Assembly: GCA_005779395.1 (NCBI GenBank)
Contig: SXJP01000030.1
Span: 1-39,278 of the forward strand
DNA length: 39,278 nt
Reading direction: 5' to 3'
DNA from: Actinomycetota bacterium
GTDB lineage: Bacteria > Actinomycetota > Acidimicrobiia > IMCC26256 > PALSA-610
Shown: in pieces, positions 7,371-15,390 of the stretch
Layout of the letters: every line of letters starts with the position of its first letter
Numbering within the stretch: position 1 is the stretch's first letter
Made by a program: the position numbers and the translations under genes
Notes under the pieces: model-generated
Databases searched by the model: none
Seen by the model: the letters and a program-made list of their open reading frames with translations, nothing else
What the model was told of the DNA's origin: nothing

Positions 7371-8360
7371 ATGGAGCTAGTTAGTAAAAAGAAACTCGTA
7401 CTCGTATCGGGCCGCGGCCACGAGGACTTAGCGGCCGAGGTAGCCGAGGCCCTCGGTGTGAAGTTGGCAAACATCGTGTTGTCAACCTTTGCGAACGGCG
7501 AGATTTACTGCCGATACGAAGAGACGATTCGCGGTACTGACGTGTTCGTTTTCCAACCGCACTGCGACCCGATCAACGACACGCTCATGGAACAACTCAT
7601 CATGATCGATGCGGCCAAGCGTGCGAGCGCAAAACGCATTACTGCAGTATGTCCGTTTTATGGCTACGCCAGACAGGACCGCAAGGCCGAGGGCCGCGAA
7701 CCGATTACGGCTCGCCTTGTGGCCGACATGCTCACAGCGGCTGGTGCCGACCGCGTTGTGACTCTCGACCTGCACACAGGTCAGATTCAGGGTTTCTTCG
7801 ATATGCCCGTCGACCATCTGACTGCTGTGACTGTTCTTTCGAAATATCTCGCGACTGCGGTGAGTGGGCCGATCACAATCGTGTCGCCCGACGCAGGTGG
7901 CGGCAAATTGATGCGTCGTTACGCGAACCGTTTCGAAGAGGCTGGCATCGCAGATGTCGAACTCGCGTTCATAGACAAGCGCCGCCCGAAAGGCCTGCAC
8001 AATGTCGCGCTCGCGGGCGAGCTAGTCGGCTCGGACGTAACTGGCCGGAGTTGCATCATCGTCGACGACATGATCGACACGGCTGGCACAGTCGCCAACG
8101 CCGCTGCACTACTTCACGAACGCGGAGCATCAGAGGTCATCATCGCCGCAACGCATGGCCTGATGTCTGGCGCTGCGGTCGAGCGCCTAATGGGTTGTCC
8201 GGTCAGCGAGGTCGTGCTCACGAATACGTTGCCGATTCCACCAGAGAAGCGGTTCCCTAAGCTCACAGTGCTTTCCATTGCTGAAATAGTGGCCGAAGCC
8301 ATCGACGCAGTATTCGAAGACACAAGCGTCTCAGAGCTATTCCACGGGGACAACTTCTAG
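7371..8360 (+). CDS. prs: Ribose-phosphate pyrophosphokinase (PRPP synthetase)
   Basis: This enzyme transfers pyrophosphate from ATP to ribose-5-phosphate, giving PRPP for nucleotide, histidine and tryptophan synthesis. The 329-residue protein has the class I motifs: FANGEIYCRYEETIRG, DLHTGQIQGFFDMPVDHLTA (metal and ribose-phosphate region), VSPDAGGGKLMRRYANRF and the PRPP-binding loop VDDMIDTAGTVANAA. The catalytic His-bearing flexible loop (FYGYARQDRKAEGREPI) is intact. The ATG at 7371 follows GAGGG by about four bases. The gene lies between glmU and rplY, the usual order. Confidence 0.97.
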   Translation: MELVSKKKLVLVSGRGHEDLAAEVAEALGVKLANIVLSTFANGEIYCRYEETIRGTDVFVFQPHCDPINDTLMEQLIMIDAAKRASAKRITAVCPFYGYARQDRKAEGREPITARLVADMLTAAGADRVVTLDLHTGQIQGFFDMPVDHLTAVTVLSKYLATAVSGPITIVSPDAGGGKLMRRYANRFEEAGIADVELAFIDKRRPKGLHNVALAGELVGSDVTGRSCIIVDDMIDTAGTVANAAALLHERGASEVIIAATHGLMSGAAVERLMGCPVSEVVLTNTLPIPPEKRFPKLTVLSIAEIVAEAIDAVFEDTSVSELFHGDNF

Positions 8361-8446
8361 GGTTAGTGCGCTCAACTGAGGCTTTCTGGCGTGCATGTGG
8401 CATCATGGAGCGTTCTAGTTCCTCAAATCACGGGGTATTTCGCGTT

Positions 8447-9061
8447 ATGAGCAGCGCCGCTGTCACTCTCAAAGCAACTATTCGTCCGCTACGTGGCAAA
8501 GGCCCAGCGCGCCAGATTCGCATGAAGGGTGGCGTGCCTGCAGAGGTCTACGGCCTAGGCGAAGCCAATCAGTCAGTTGTAGTCGATGGCCACGACCTCG
8601 GCATGATCCTTCGGGCTGGCAAGAACCAGGTCATAGCCCTCGATATCGACGGTACCAAGCAACTCACTCTTTGTCGCCAAGTAGATCGTCACCCTGTTAA
8701 GACAACGCTCACACACGTCGACTTCATCCGGGTCAAAGCCGACCAAGAGATCGGTGCTGAAGTTGCGCTCGTGCTCACCGGTGAGCCCCACGGAGTGGCG
8801 ATGGGCGGAATGCTCGAACAACTCTTGCACTCTCTTTCCATCACGGCGAAGCCGTCTGCGATTCCTACGGAGATTAGCCACGACGTAAGTGCTCTCGTAC
8901 TTGGAGGCCAACTACACGTCTCAGACATCGTCGCTCCGAAAGGCGTGACGATCGCGAGCGAATCAGATGGACTTGTTGCTCTGATAGCAGCACCACGTGG
9001 CGCTGCAGCCGAGACCGGCGACGATGCTGCGGGCGATGCTGCCCCAGCCGAAAAGGCCTAG
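8447..9061 (+). CDS. rplY: 50S ribosomal protein bL25, Ctc/TL5 type
   Basis: This is the general-stress form of bL25, which binds the 5S rRNA. The 204-residue protein has the L25 domain (about 1-95; KATIRPLRGKGPARQIRMKGGVPAEVYG) and the beta-rich C-terminal TL5/Ctc domain (GEPHGVAMGGMLEQLLHSLSITAKPSAIPTEISHDVSAL). An alanine-rich acidic tail follows. The open frame reaches further upstream, with an ATG at 8405 and a distal start at 8366. The ATG at 8447 is chosen because it gives the family's usual N-terminus and has a GGGGT site about 10 bases upstream. It ends 6 bases before pth. Confidence 0.93.
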   Translation: MSSAAVTLKATIRPLRGKGPARQIRMKGGVPAEVYGLGEANQSVVVDGHDLGMILRAGKNQVIALDIDGTKQLTLCRQVDRHPVKTTLTHVDFIRVKADQEIGAEVALVLTGEPHGVAMGGMLEQLLHSLSITAKPSAIPTEISHDVSALVLGGQLHVSDIVAPKGVTIASESDGLVALIAAPRGAAAETGDDAAGDAAPAEKA

Positions 9062-9067
9062 CTAAGC

Positions 9068-9670
9068 GTGTTGCGCCGGGGCGACCGCACCGGCACACCT
9101 GCAGACATTCTTGTAGTAGGTCTGGGCAATCCTGGACCTGAGTATCGCCACACGCGCCACAACGCTGGAGCGGATGTTGTTGAGTTGCTCGCTAGTCGAC
9201 ATGGCTGCAAGCTCAAGGCTGGCAGGTTCAACTCGCTTGTCGCAGAAGCCAATATCGCCAGCCGTCGGATGGCGCTAGCGATTCCGCTCACATATATGAA
9301 CGAGTCAGGTAACGCAGTTGCTCCACTTGCACGGCGCTTCGGAGTAGAGCCTGAGAGCATTGTCGTAGTTCACGACGAACTCGATCTCGAACCGGGTGTT
9401 CTGAAGCTGAAAGTCGGCGGGGGCCTTGCAGGTAACAACGGTCTGCGCTCGATCAAAGCGCATCTCAAGACGGACGAGTTTCTGCGAGTTCGTATCGGAG
9501 TCGGTAAGCCGACTTCGAAAGAATTTGGTGCCGACCATGTACTTAGTCGTATGGGCAAGAAGGCTCGCACAGATTTTGAGGTCACTCTCGCCGAGGCAGC
9601 AGACGCAGTTGAAGCGATTCTGAGCGACGGCATCGAAGCCGCGATGAATCGCTACAACACTCGTTCCTAG
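9068..9670 (+). CDS. pth: Peptidyl-tRNA hydrolase
   Basis: Pth recycles peptidyl-tRNAs that drop off the ribosome. The 200-residue protein has GLGNPGPEYRHTRHNAG with Asn21 and the presumed catalytic His31, YMNESG with Asn78, and VHDELDL with Asp103. In the glycine-rich segment the usual GHNG reads GNNG at 122-125, so the position of E. coli His113 is Asn123 while Asn114 is kept as Asn124. This is unusual but the fold signatures are otherwise complete. The GTG at 9068 lies 6 bases after rplY; a TTG follows directly. The stop codon abuts the stop of the convergent carotenoid oxygenase gene with no spacer. Confidence 0.95.
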   Translation: MLRRGDRTGTPADILVVGLGNPGPEYRHTRHNAGADVVELLASRHGCKLKAGRFNSLVAEANIASRRMALAIPLTYMNESGNAVAPLARRFGVEPESIVVVHDELDLEPGVLKLKVGGGLAGNNGLRSIKAHLKTDEFLRVRIGVGKPTSKEFGADHVLSRMGKKARTDFEVTLAEAADAVEAILSDGIEAAMNRYNTRS

Positions 9671-11173
9671 CTATGACCCGCCAGACCTAGATGGAACCCA
9701 GGTTCCGTGGAAGCCATAAGGAACTCGTTGCGGTAACGGAACCTGTGCAACTGGGCCACCCTTGATGTTCGTAGCATCGAGCACCACGAGTTCGCTCTTG
9801 CTCGTCGATTCGTCGTGCACGTAGCAGATCAGCCAACCAGCATCGTCGCTCGTATCGTTGTCGATACTCGGAACAAATGTCCATTCGTTGGCGTGCTTCG
9901 TCGGACCCGGGTCCCAAACTTCGCGCCTGTCGTTCGAGTAGTCGTGCTTGATCAGACCACCGAACTCGACAGTATTTGGGTTGTCGCGAGTTCCAACGAA
10001 ATAGCCGTAACGATGTTCACGGCCGGTGCGGCGAGGGTCGCGACTTGGAAGCTCGCCAGACTCAGGGCCTTCGACGATGACCTCATCTGAAAACGTGTTC
10101 GAGGCGGTGTTCATCGTCCAACGTCTGAGAGAGAGGTCGCCAGCGAGTACATCGTTAGAGTCGAACATAGAACTAAGCCTGCAAATATCGAGGACAACGT
10201 CGGGACCACGCCTGAAAGCGTTCACGCCATGAAACGCGTAACAGGGGTCGATGTCGAACCATTGGATTCTGGTCGCAGGACCACCGAGAGGCATGACGCC
10301 GACTCTTGCGCCGGCGCTCGGATCCCACTTGTATGGAAAGACTCCTGACTCGGGTTCCTCGATCCACTTGATGGCAGAGGCGAGATCGAACAACACGGGT
10401 AGATCCCAAAAAATCACGTCATGTTCTGTGATTGCGAAGTCGTGAATCATCGTGCTGTTCGGTATCTCGACAACCTCGGAGTGAACAAGTGACCCGTTTG
10501 AATCTGCAACGTGATATGTGAGAAACGGGGGCGTAAACCCGTATCCGAAGAAGTGCATTTTGCCCGTTGCCGGGTCGATTTTCGGGTGTGCAGTGAATGC
10601 GGTCGTCAACTTGCCTTCGAAGTCGTGCACGCCAATCGTCGACAAATCAGTCGCCGCAATTTCGTGAGGGAAACCAACCTCTCCGCTAGTTAGCAGTCGG
10701 TTCCCGTGCCAGACGACCGAGACGTTCGCTTGATTTGCGCCTTTGCCAGGGACACTGTCGCCGAAGTCGGCATTCGAGTCGTACATCGAGGTGTGTACGT
10801 AGCGATTGCGATACGACTCTGCCTTGCCGTTGGCTAGTTGGACTCCGTGGACCATGCCGTCGCCGAAGAACCAGTGTGAAGAGTTTTTGCGTGGAGGATT
10901 CGAACCGTTGCGCACATAGAGCCCCGAGAGTTCTGGCGGCAACGCCCCAAGGACCTCAAGATCGAATGCTTCGATTTCTTGCGCGACTGGACCGAAGTTT
11001 CCCTGGAGCCACCACGGCTTCGATGGGTCTGCGCCGACGGTCGTTGGAGCGTGAGACGTAGGAGTGGTGCTTGGCCTGTCTGAACTGCACGCAGCGAGAA
11101 TCGCGGCCATCGGCAATGCGCCACCGGCTAGTGCAGACCATCGCAGAACGTCTCGACGGGGTATCGCTACCAT
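9671..11173 (-). CDS. Carotenoid oxygenase family protein, Tat-type exported lipoprotein
   Basis: The 500-residue protein belongs to the carotenoid cleavage oxygenases (RPE65/CCD), seven-bladed propellers that cut polyene or stilbene double bonds at a four-His iron centre. The four likely ligands are H196 (TAHPKID), H244 (MIHDFA), H315 (YAFHGVNAF) and H489 (YGFHGTWVP). The N-terminus IPRRDVLRWSALAGG is a twin-arginine signal, and ILAAC at 25-29 is a lipobox, so the mature protein is probably an extracytoplasmic lipoprotein. ATG at 11171-11173 is preferred over an upstream frame extension to 11254 because it places the RR motif at the N-terminus. A TAATAC box just upstream hints at a very short leader. 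The substrate cannot be told from sequence. It interrupts the housekeeping block. Confidence 0.88.
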   Translation of the reverse strand: MVAIPRRDVLRWSALAGGALPMAAILAACSSDRPSTTPTSHAPTTVGADPSKPWWLQGNFGPVAQEIEAFDLEVLGALPPELSGLYVRNGSNPPRKNSSHWFFGDGMVHGVQLANGKAESYRNRYVHTSMYDSNADFGDSVPGKGANQANVSVVWHGNRLLTSGEVGFPHEIAATDLSTIGVHDFEGKLTTAFTAHPKIDPATGKMHFFGYGFTPPFLTYHVADSNGSLVHSEVVEIPNSTMIHDFAITEHDVIFWDLPVLFDLASAIKWIEEPESGVFPYKWDPSAGARVGVMPLGGPATRIQWFDIDPCYAFHGVNAFRRGPDVVLDICRLSSMFDSNDVLAGDLSLRRWTMNTASNTFSDEVIVEGPESGELPSRDPRRTGREHRYGYFVGTRDNPNTVEFGGLIKHDYSNDRREVWDPGPTKHANEWTFVPSIDNDTSDDAGWLICYVHDESTSKSELVVLDATNIKGGPVAQVPLPQRVPYGFHGTWVPSRSGGS

Positions 11174-11275
11174 TAGGCAAGTATTACACGCGGACCGATC
11201 GCGACGACGCTGATCGCGTATCCTCTGACTCCGATACCCGGTGTGCGAATGCATTTCGGGTGATTTGCGCGTCTT
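11174..11275. promoter_or_regulatory. Divergent promoter region between carotenoid oxygenase and mfd
   Basis: The 102-bp interval must hold promoters for both divergent genes. A directly repeated GATCGCG occurs at 11197-11203 and 11212-11218, 15 bases apart, and could be an operator. On the - strand TAATAC lies a few bases before the oxygenase ATG. No clear -10/-35 pair for mfd was identified. Confidence 0.35.
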
Positions 11276-14200
11276 ATGTCTGAAACTAACTCTCCACTCA
11301 GTGGTATTGCCTCAGCTCTCGCAGCCGACCCAGCTGTGCTTGTCGCGTCCGGCGGTGGCGGTGGGAGCGTCGCAGCGTCTGAGAGTGTTCGTGCGGTTTT
11401 AGTCGCGTCGCTCGCACGCACTAGCGCCCGGTTGCCAATAGTCGTTGCGGTCCCACGCGGCGACGAAGCAGTAAGGGTCGCCCACGACATCTCTCTGATG
11501 CTCGGAGACAATGCAGTCGAGGTATTCCCGGCGTGGGAGACGCTGCCGTTCGAGAGGGTTTCACCAGCGCTCGACACGATGGGCAAGCGGCTTCGTGTCA
11601 TGTGGCGACTGCGCGTTGGCGGCGATCATCTGCCACGCGTGATCGTTGCTCCGGTTCGCGCGCTTGTGCAACGCCTCGGTCCGCACGTCGAAGACGTCGA
11701 ACCGGTTGTCGTCACCAAAGGTTCACAACTAGATCGCGATGAACTCCTAGCGCGGCTAATAAACCTCGGTTATCGGCGTGAGTATCAGGTCGAGGCCCGC
11801 GGCGAAGTCGCTGTGCGTGGCTCGATCATCGACGTGTATCCAACGACCGCTGATCACCCTGTGCGCATTGATCTTTTTGGCGACGAGGTCGATCGTCTCA
11901 GCCACTTTTCTGTCGCTGATCAGCGAAGCACCGAGGACATCGCGAGCGCATGGGTTTTCGGCGCGCGAGAACTGTTGCCTACGCAAGAGGTCCGAGAGCG
12001 TGCTGCTGTACTCGCAATAGAACAGCAGTGGGGTGCCCGCAACTGGGAACGACTTGCAGAAGGCGCGATTTTCGACGGCATGGAAAGCTGGCTTCCCTGG
12101 CTCACTGCAGATGAACATTTGCTCACGGATTTACTCCCGCCTGGTGCGCTCGTGCTGGTGTGTGAGCCACGCCGGTTGCGCGACAGGGCTCAAGAACTAC
12201 TCGACGAAGAAGCACACCTCGCCGCCGCGCTAGCTCCGACCTGGGGTGTGCCTGAAGGTCAAGAGATGCCGAGGCTCTCGCTCGAATTCGACCGACTGCT
12301 AGCGCATACCAAGAGCGGGTGGACGCCAGTCATCGCGATTCCCGATAAGCCAGATACGCCGCAACTCCTTGCGACGCCATTCGACCCAATCATCGGCGAC
12401 AGTGCGGCACTCAGCGATCGCCTGCGAAGTTTGCGCAGCCAGGATTACACGGTGTTGTTGTGTGCGGAAGGCCGCGGTAGCGCAGACCGGATAGCGCAAT
12501 TGCTCGCCGATGAGGGAGTGACAGCAGACGTCCATGCCGCGATTCCCGATCGCTCGCCTCTGCTCGACGTACCTGGCATCCATTTAGTCATCGCTCCTCT
12601 CGATCGCGGGGTACTGCTACCGGCGCATCGACTAGCGCTTGTCTCAGAAGCAGACCTCACTGGTCGTCGCCGTGTTCACCGCAAGCCGCGGGGAGCGCGA
12701 AAGGGCATCGACTTCTATGACGGGATGACGAAGGGCGACTACGTCGTGCATCGCCAACACGGCGTAGGGCGGTACGAAGGCATGGTCTCAAAGACCATGT
12801 TCGGACTAGAGCGCGACTACCTACTTGTCGCGTTCCGCGGCGAAGAAAAGATCTATGTGCCGACAGACCAGATTGGCATCGTCCGCAAGTACACAGGTGG
12901 CGAGACCCCAAAGCTTTCCAAGATGGGCGGCTCCGACTGGGAGAAAGAACGAGCTCGTGTTCGCAAAGCGGTGCGCGACGTCGCAGGCGAACTCGTTGTT
13001 CTCTACAGGCGACGGCTCGCAACTCCGGGCCATGCTTTTGCGCCGGATACACCGTGGCAATCGGAGGTCGAGGACGCTTTCCCATACGAAGAAACGCCAG
13101 ACCAACAAACTGCCATCGATGAAACCAAGGCCGACATGGAACGATCCGTTCCAATGGACAGGCTCGTCTGCGGAGATGTCGGTTTCGGAAAGACGGAAGT
13201 TGCGCTTCGCGCAGTTTTCAAGTGCATTCAAGACAGCAAACAAGCAGCGATCCTCGTGCCTACGACTCTGCTCGCTAGCCAGCACGGCCAGACCTTCCGA
13301 GAGCGCTTCGCGAACTATCCCGTGCGCGTCGAGGTTGTGTCTCGATTCCTGACAGCCAAAGAACAAAAGACTGTGCTTGAAGATCTTGCGGATGGCCGAG
13401 TTGATCTAATAATTGGCACGCACAGGTTGCTCTCAGAAGATGTTCACTTCAAAAACCTTGGGCTCCTCGTCGTCGACGAAGAGCAGCGATTCGGCGTGAT
13501 GCACAAGGAACGCATCAAACAGTTCCGTGCCGGCGTCGATGTTTTGACGCTCTCTGCTACTCCGATTCCGAGAACGTTGGAATTATCTCTCACCGGTATC
13601 AGGGATCTTTCGCTAGTTAACACTCCGCCGGAAGATCGCATGCCGATACTTACTTACGTCGATGAGTTCGACGAGCGCGCTGTAACAGAGGCGATTCGGC
13701 GCGAGCTGCTGCGAGAGGGCCAGGTCTTGTATGTGCACAACCGTGTCCGCGATATTCAGCACATCGCCGATGATGTTCGCAGGCTTGTGCCGGAGGCGCG
13801 CGTAGCAGTAGCGCATGGCCAGATGGATGAAGGCAACCTAGAGAAGGTCGTGACGGCTTTTTGGGAACGCGATTTTGACGTACTTGTGTGCACGACGATC
13901 GTCGAGTCTGGTCTTGACATGCCGACGGTGAACACACTTGTCGTGGACCGCGCTGATCTCCTCGGGCTGTCGCAGCTTTATCAGCTGCGAGGCAGAGTCG
14001 GCCGGCGCGGCCCGCGCGCTTACGCATACTTGTTGTATCCGCGTGACCACAAGTTGAGCGATGAGGCATACGAACGTCTCAAGACAATTGGTGAGTTCAC
14101 AGATCTTGGTAGCGGTTTCAAGATTGCGATGCGCGACCTTGAGATTCGCGGCGCAGGAAACCTTCTAGGAGCCGAGCAGAGCGGTCAGATCGCGGCAGTC

Positions 14201-14737
14201 GGTTTCGACATGTATATGGAGATGGTCACAGAAGCAGTCGGCGAGCTAACGGGCGTCGAGCAGGTTGTCGAAAAAGAGGTGAGTATCGACGTCGGCGTCG
14301 ATGCCCACTTGCCGCGTAGCTATGTCGAACGTGACGACGTGCGGATGGAGGCTTATCGACGTCTCGCTGCAGCAACCACGGAATCAGAAGTTGCCGACCT
14401 TGAAGCCGAGTGGACAGACCGCTACGGCGAGCCACCGTCACCTGCTGCTGCACTCCTCGCGGTTGCGCGACTACGAGTGGCGCTGCTCGAAAGAGAGATT
14501 CGGGGTATCTCAGTTCAAAAAGACGTCGTGCGGTTCGACGGTTGGACGCTCAAGAAGAGCCAAGAGATTCGGTTGAAAAGATTCTCGGTTAGCGCCAGGG
14601 TCACCGAGAGTGTCGTGCAGGTGCCGTTCTCTACTGCCACAACGGGCAAGGGAATCGGGCTTGTCGCGGCGCTGCTCCAACTGTTAGCAGAGATCGCACC
14701 GCTTGAACTCACCCCGGTAGCCTCGCCGGCATCATGA
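11276..14737 (+). CDS. mfd: Transcription-repair coupling factor Mfd
   Basis: Mfd removes RNA polymerase stalled at DNA lesions and recruits UvrA. The 1153-residue protein has, in order, a UvrB-like N-terminal region (about 20-330), the RNA-polymerase-interacting module (GDYVVHRQHGVGRYEG to YVPTDQIG, about 480-545), and a RecG-like SF2 translocase. The translocase has Walker A GDVGFGKTEVAL (about 633-644), DEEQRF (about 734-739), LSATPIPRTL, and LSQLYQLRGRVGRRG. The C-terminal TRCF domain ends the protein. The ATG at 11276 gives a normal N-terminus without an obvious ribosome-binding site. The stop overlaps the next ATG (ATGA), coupling it to the SurA-like gene. Confidence 0.97.
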   Translation: MSETNSPLSGIASALAADPAVLVASGGGGGSVAASESVRAVLVASLARTSARLPIVVAVPRGDEAVRVAHDISLMLGDNAVEVFPAWETLPFERVSPALDTMGKRLRVMWRLRVGGDHLPRVIVAPVRALVQRLGPHVEDVEPVVVTKGSQLDRDELLARLINLGYRREYQVEARGEVAVRGSIIDVYPTTADHPVRIDLFGDEVDRLSHFSVADQRSTEDIASAWVFGARELLPTQEVRERAAVLAIEQQWGARNWERLAEGAIFDGMESWLPWLTADEHLLTDLLPPGALVLVCEPRRLRDRAQELLDEEAHLAAALAPTWGVPEGQEMPRLSLEFDRLLAHTKSGWTPVIAIPDKPDTPQLLATPFDPIIGDSAALSDRLRSLRSQDYTVLLCAEGRGSADRIAQLLADEGVTADVHAAIPDRSPLLDVPGIHLVIAPLDRGVLLPAHRLALVSEADLTGRRRVHRKPRGARKGIDFYDGMTKGDYVVHRQHGVGRYEGMVSKTMFGLERDYLLVAFRGEEKIYVPTDQIGIVRKYTGGETPKLSKMGGSDWEKERARVRKAVRDVAGELVVLYRRRLATPGHAFAPDTPWQSEVEDAFPYEETPDQQTAIDETKADMERSVPMDRLVCGDVGFGKTEVALRAVFKCIQDSKQAAILVPTTLLASQHGQTFRERFANYPVRVEVVSRFLTAKEQKTVLEDLADGRVDLIIGTHRLLSEDVHFKNLGLLVVDEEQRFGVMHKERIKQFRAGVDVLTLSATPIPRTLELSLTGIRDLSLVNTPPEDRMPILTYVDEFDERAVTEAIRRELLREGQVLYVHNRVRDIQHIADDVRRLVPEARVAVAHGQMDEGNLEKVVTAFWERDFDVLVCTTIVESGLDMPTVNTLVVDRADLLGLSQLYQLRGRVGRRGPRAYAYLLYPRDHKLSDEAYERLKTIGEFTDLGSGFKIAMRDLEIRGAGNLLGAEQSGQIAAVGFDMYMEMVTEAVGELTGVEQVVEKEVSIDVGVDAHLPRSYVERDDVRMEAYRRLAAATTESEVADLEAEWTDRYGEPPSPAAALLAVARLRVALLEREIRGISVQKDVVRFDGWTLKKSQEIRLKRFSVSARVTESVVQVPFSTATTGKGIGLVAALLQLLAEIAPLELTPVASPAS

Positions 14738-15384
14738 GTCCACGAAGCCGCTCAATTTTCAAGTCAATTGGTGCAGTCGTCGCTGTCGCCTTGAGCGTTG
14801 TCGCGACGCAAGGCTGCCGATCGCAGACCCCTGCCGTGGTCGTGAACGGCCACGAGGTGAGCATGTCTGTGCTCGAGGCCGACTTAGTCGGATTGCTAGA
14901 GGCCGAAGCGATTTCTGCGAACCCTGAATTCATATCGAATGGTCGGCCAACTCCTGCGCTCACAGCAGAGTGGTTAAATGTCCTGGTCGCCCAACAGGTA
15001 TTCGTGGCAGCACTAGCGGAACACGATCTGCAAGTCACCGATGAAGCCCGCGACGCGGCAAAAGAGTCGATGGACCCCGAACTTCTCAAAGCCTTGCCCG
15101 CGAAAGTCGCAGAGACGCTCAATTTCCAGACGGCTGCATTCACCATCCTCTCGCAAGCACTAGCAAGCGAGAACCCTGGCGCAGACCCAGCCGCGGACCC
15201 TGCAGTGGTTCTAGTTGAAGAACGCATCAAGAGTGCTTCGGTCAAGGTCGATCCGCGCTACGGCGTCACATGGGACGCCGAAACCGGCAACGCCGCAGTT
15301 GTAGCCGCTCCACAAGTACACGATGGTCGTAGCTCGATTATTCCGGCAATCCCGACAAGCCCGCTCGGGGCGACTCGAGGTTGA
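14734..15384 (+). CDS. Secreted SurA N-terminal-like lipoprotein
   Basis: The 216-residue protein starts with a basic n-region, a hydrophobic stretch (about 12-24) and Cys28 in a lipobox-like context (ATQGC), so it is probably a lipoprotein. Residues about 33-150 are helical, and the opening AVVVNGHEVSMSVLEADL resembles the SurA N-terminal chaperone domain. No PpiC rotamase domain follows. The tail is rich in Ala, Pro and Ser. It is translationally coupled to mfd (ATGA) and lies 6 bases before mazG, a position held by similar proteins in other actinobacteria. A role in extracytoplasmic protein folding is inferred from family resemblance only. Confidence 0.65.
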   Translation: MSPRSRSIFKSIGAVVAVALSVVATQGCRSQTPAVVVNGHEVSMSVLEADLVGLLEAEAISANPEFISNGRPTPALTAEWLNVLVAQQVFVAALAEHDLQVTDEARDAAKESMDPELLKALPAKVAETLNFQTAAFTILSQALASENPGADPAADPAVVLVEERIKSASVKVDPRYGVTWDAETGNAAVVAAPQVHDGRSSIIPAIPTSPLGATRG

Positions 15385-15390
15385 TCCGCC

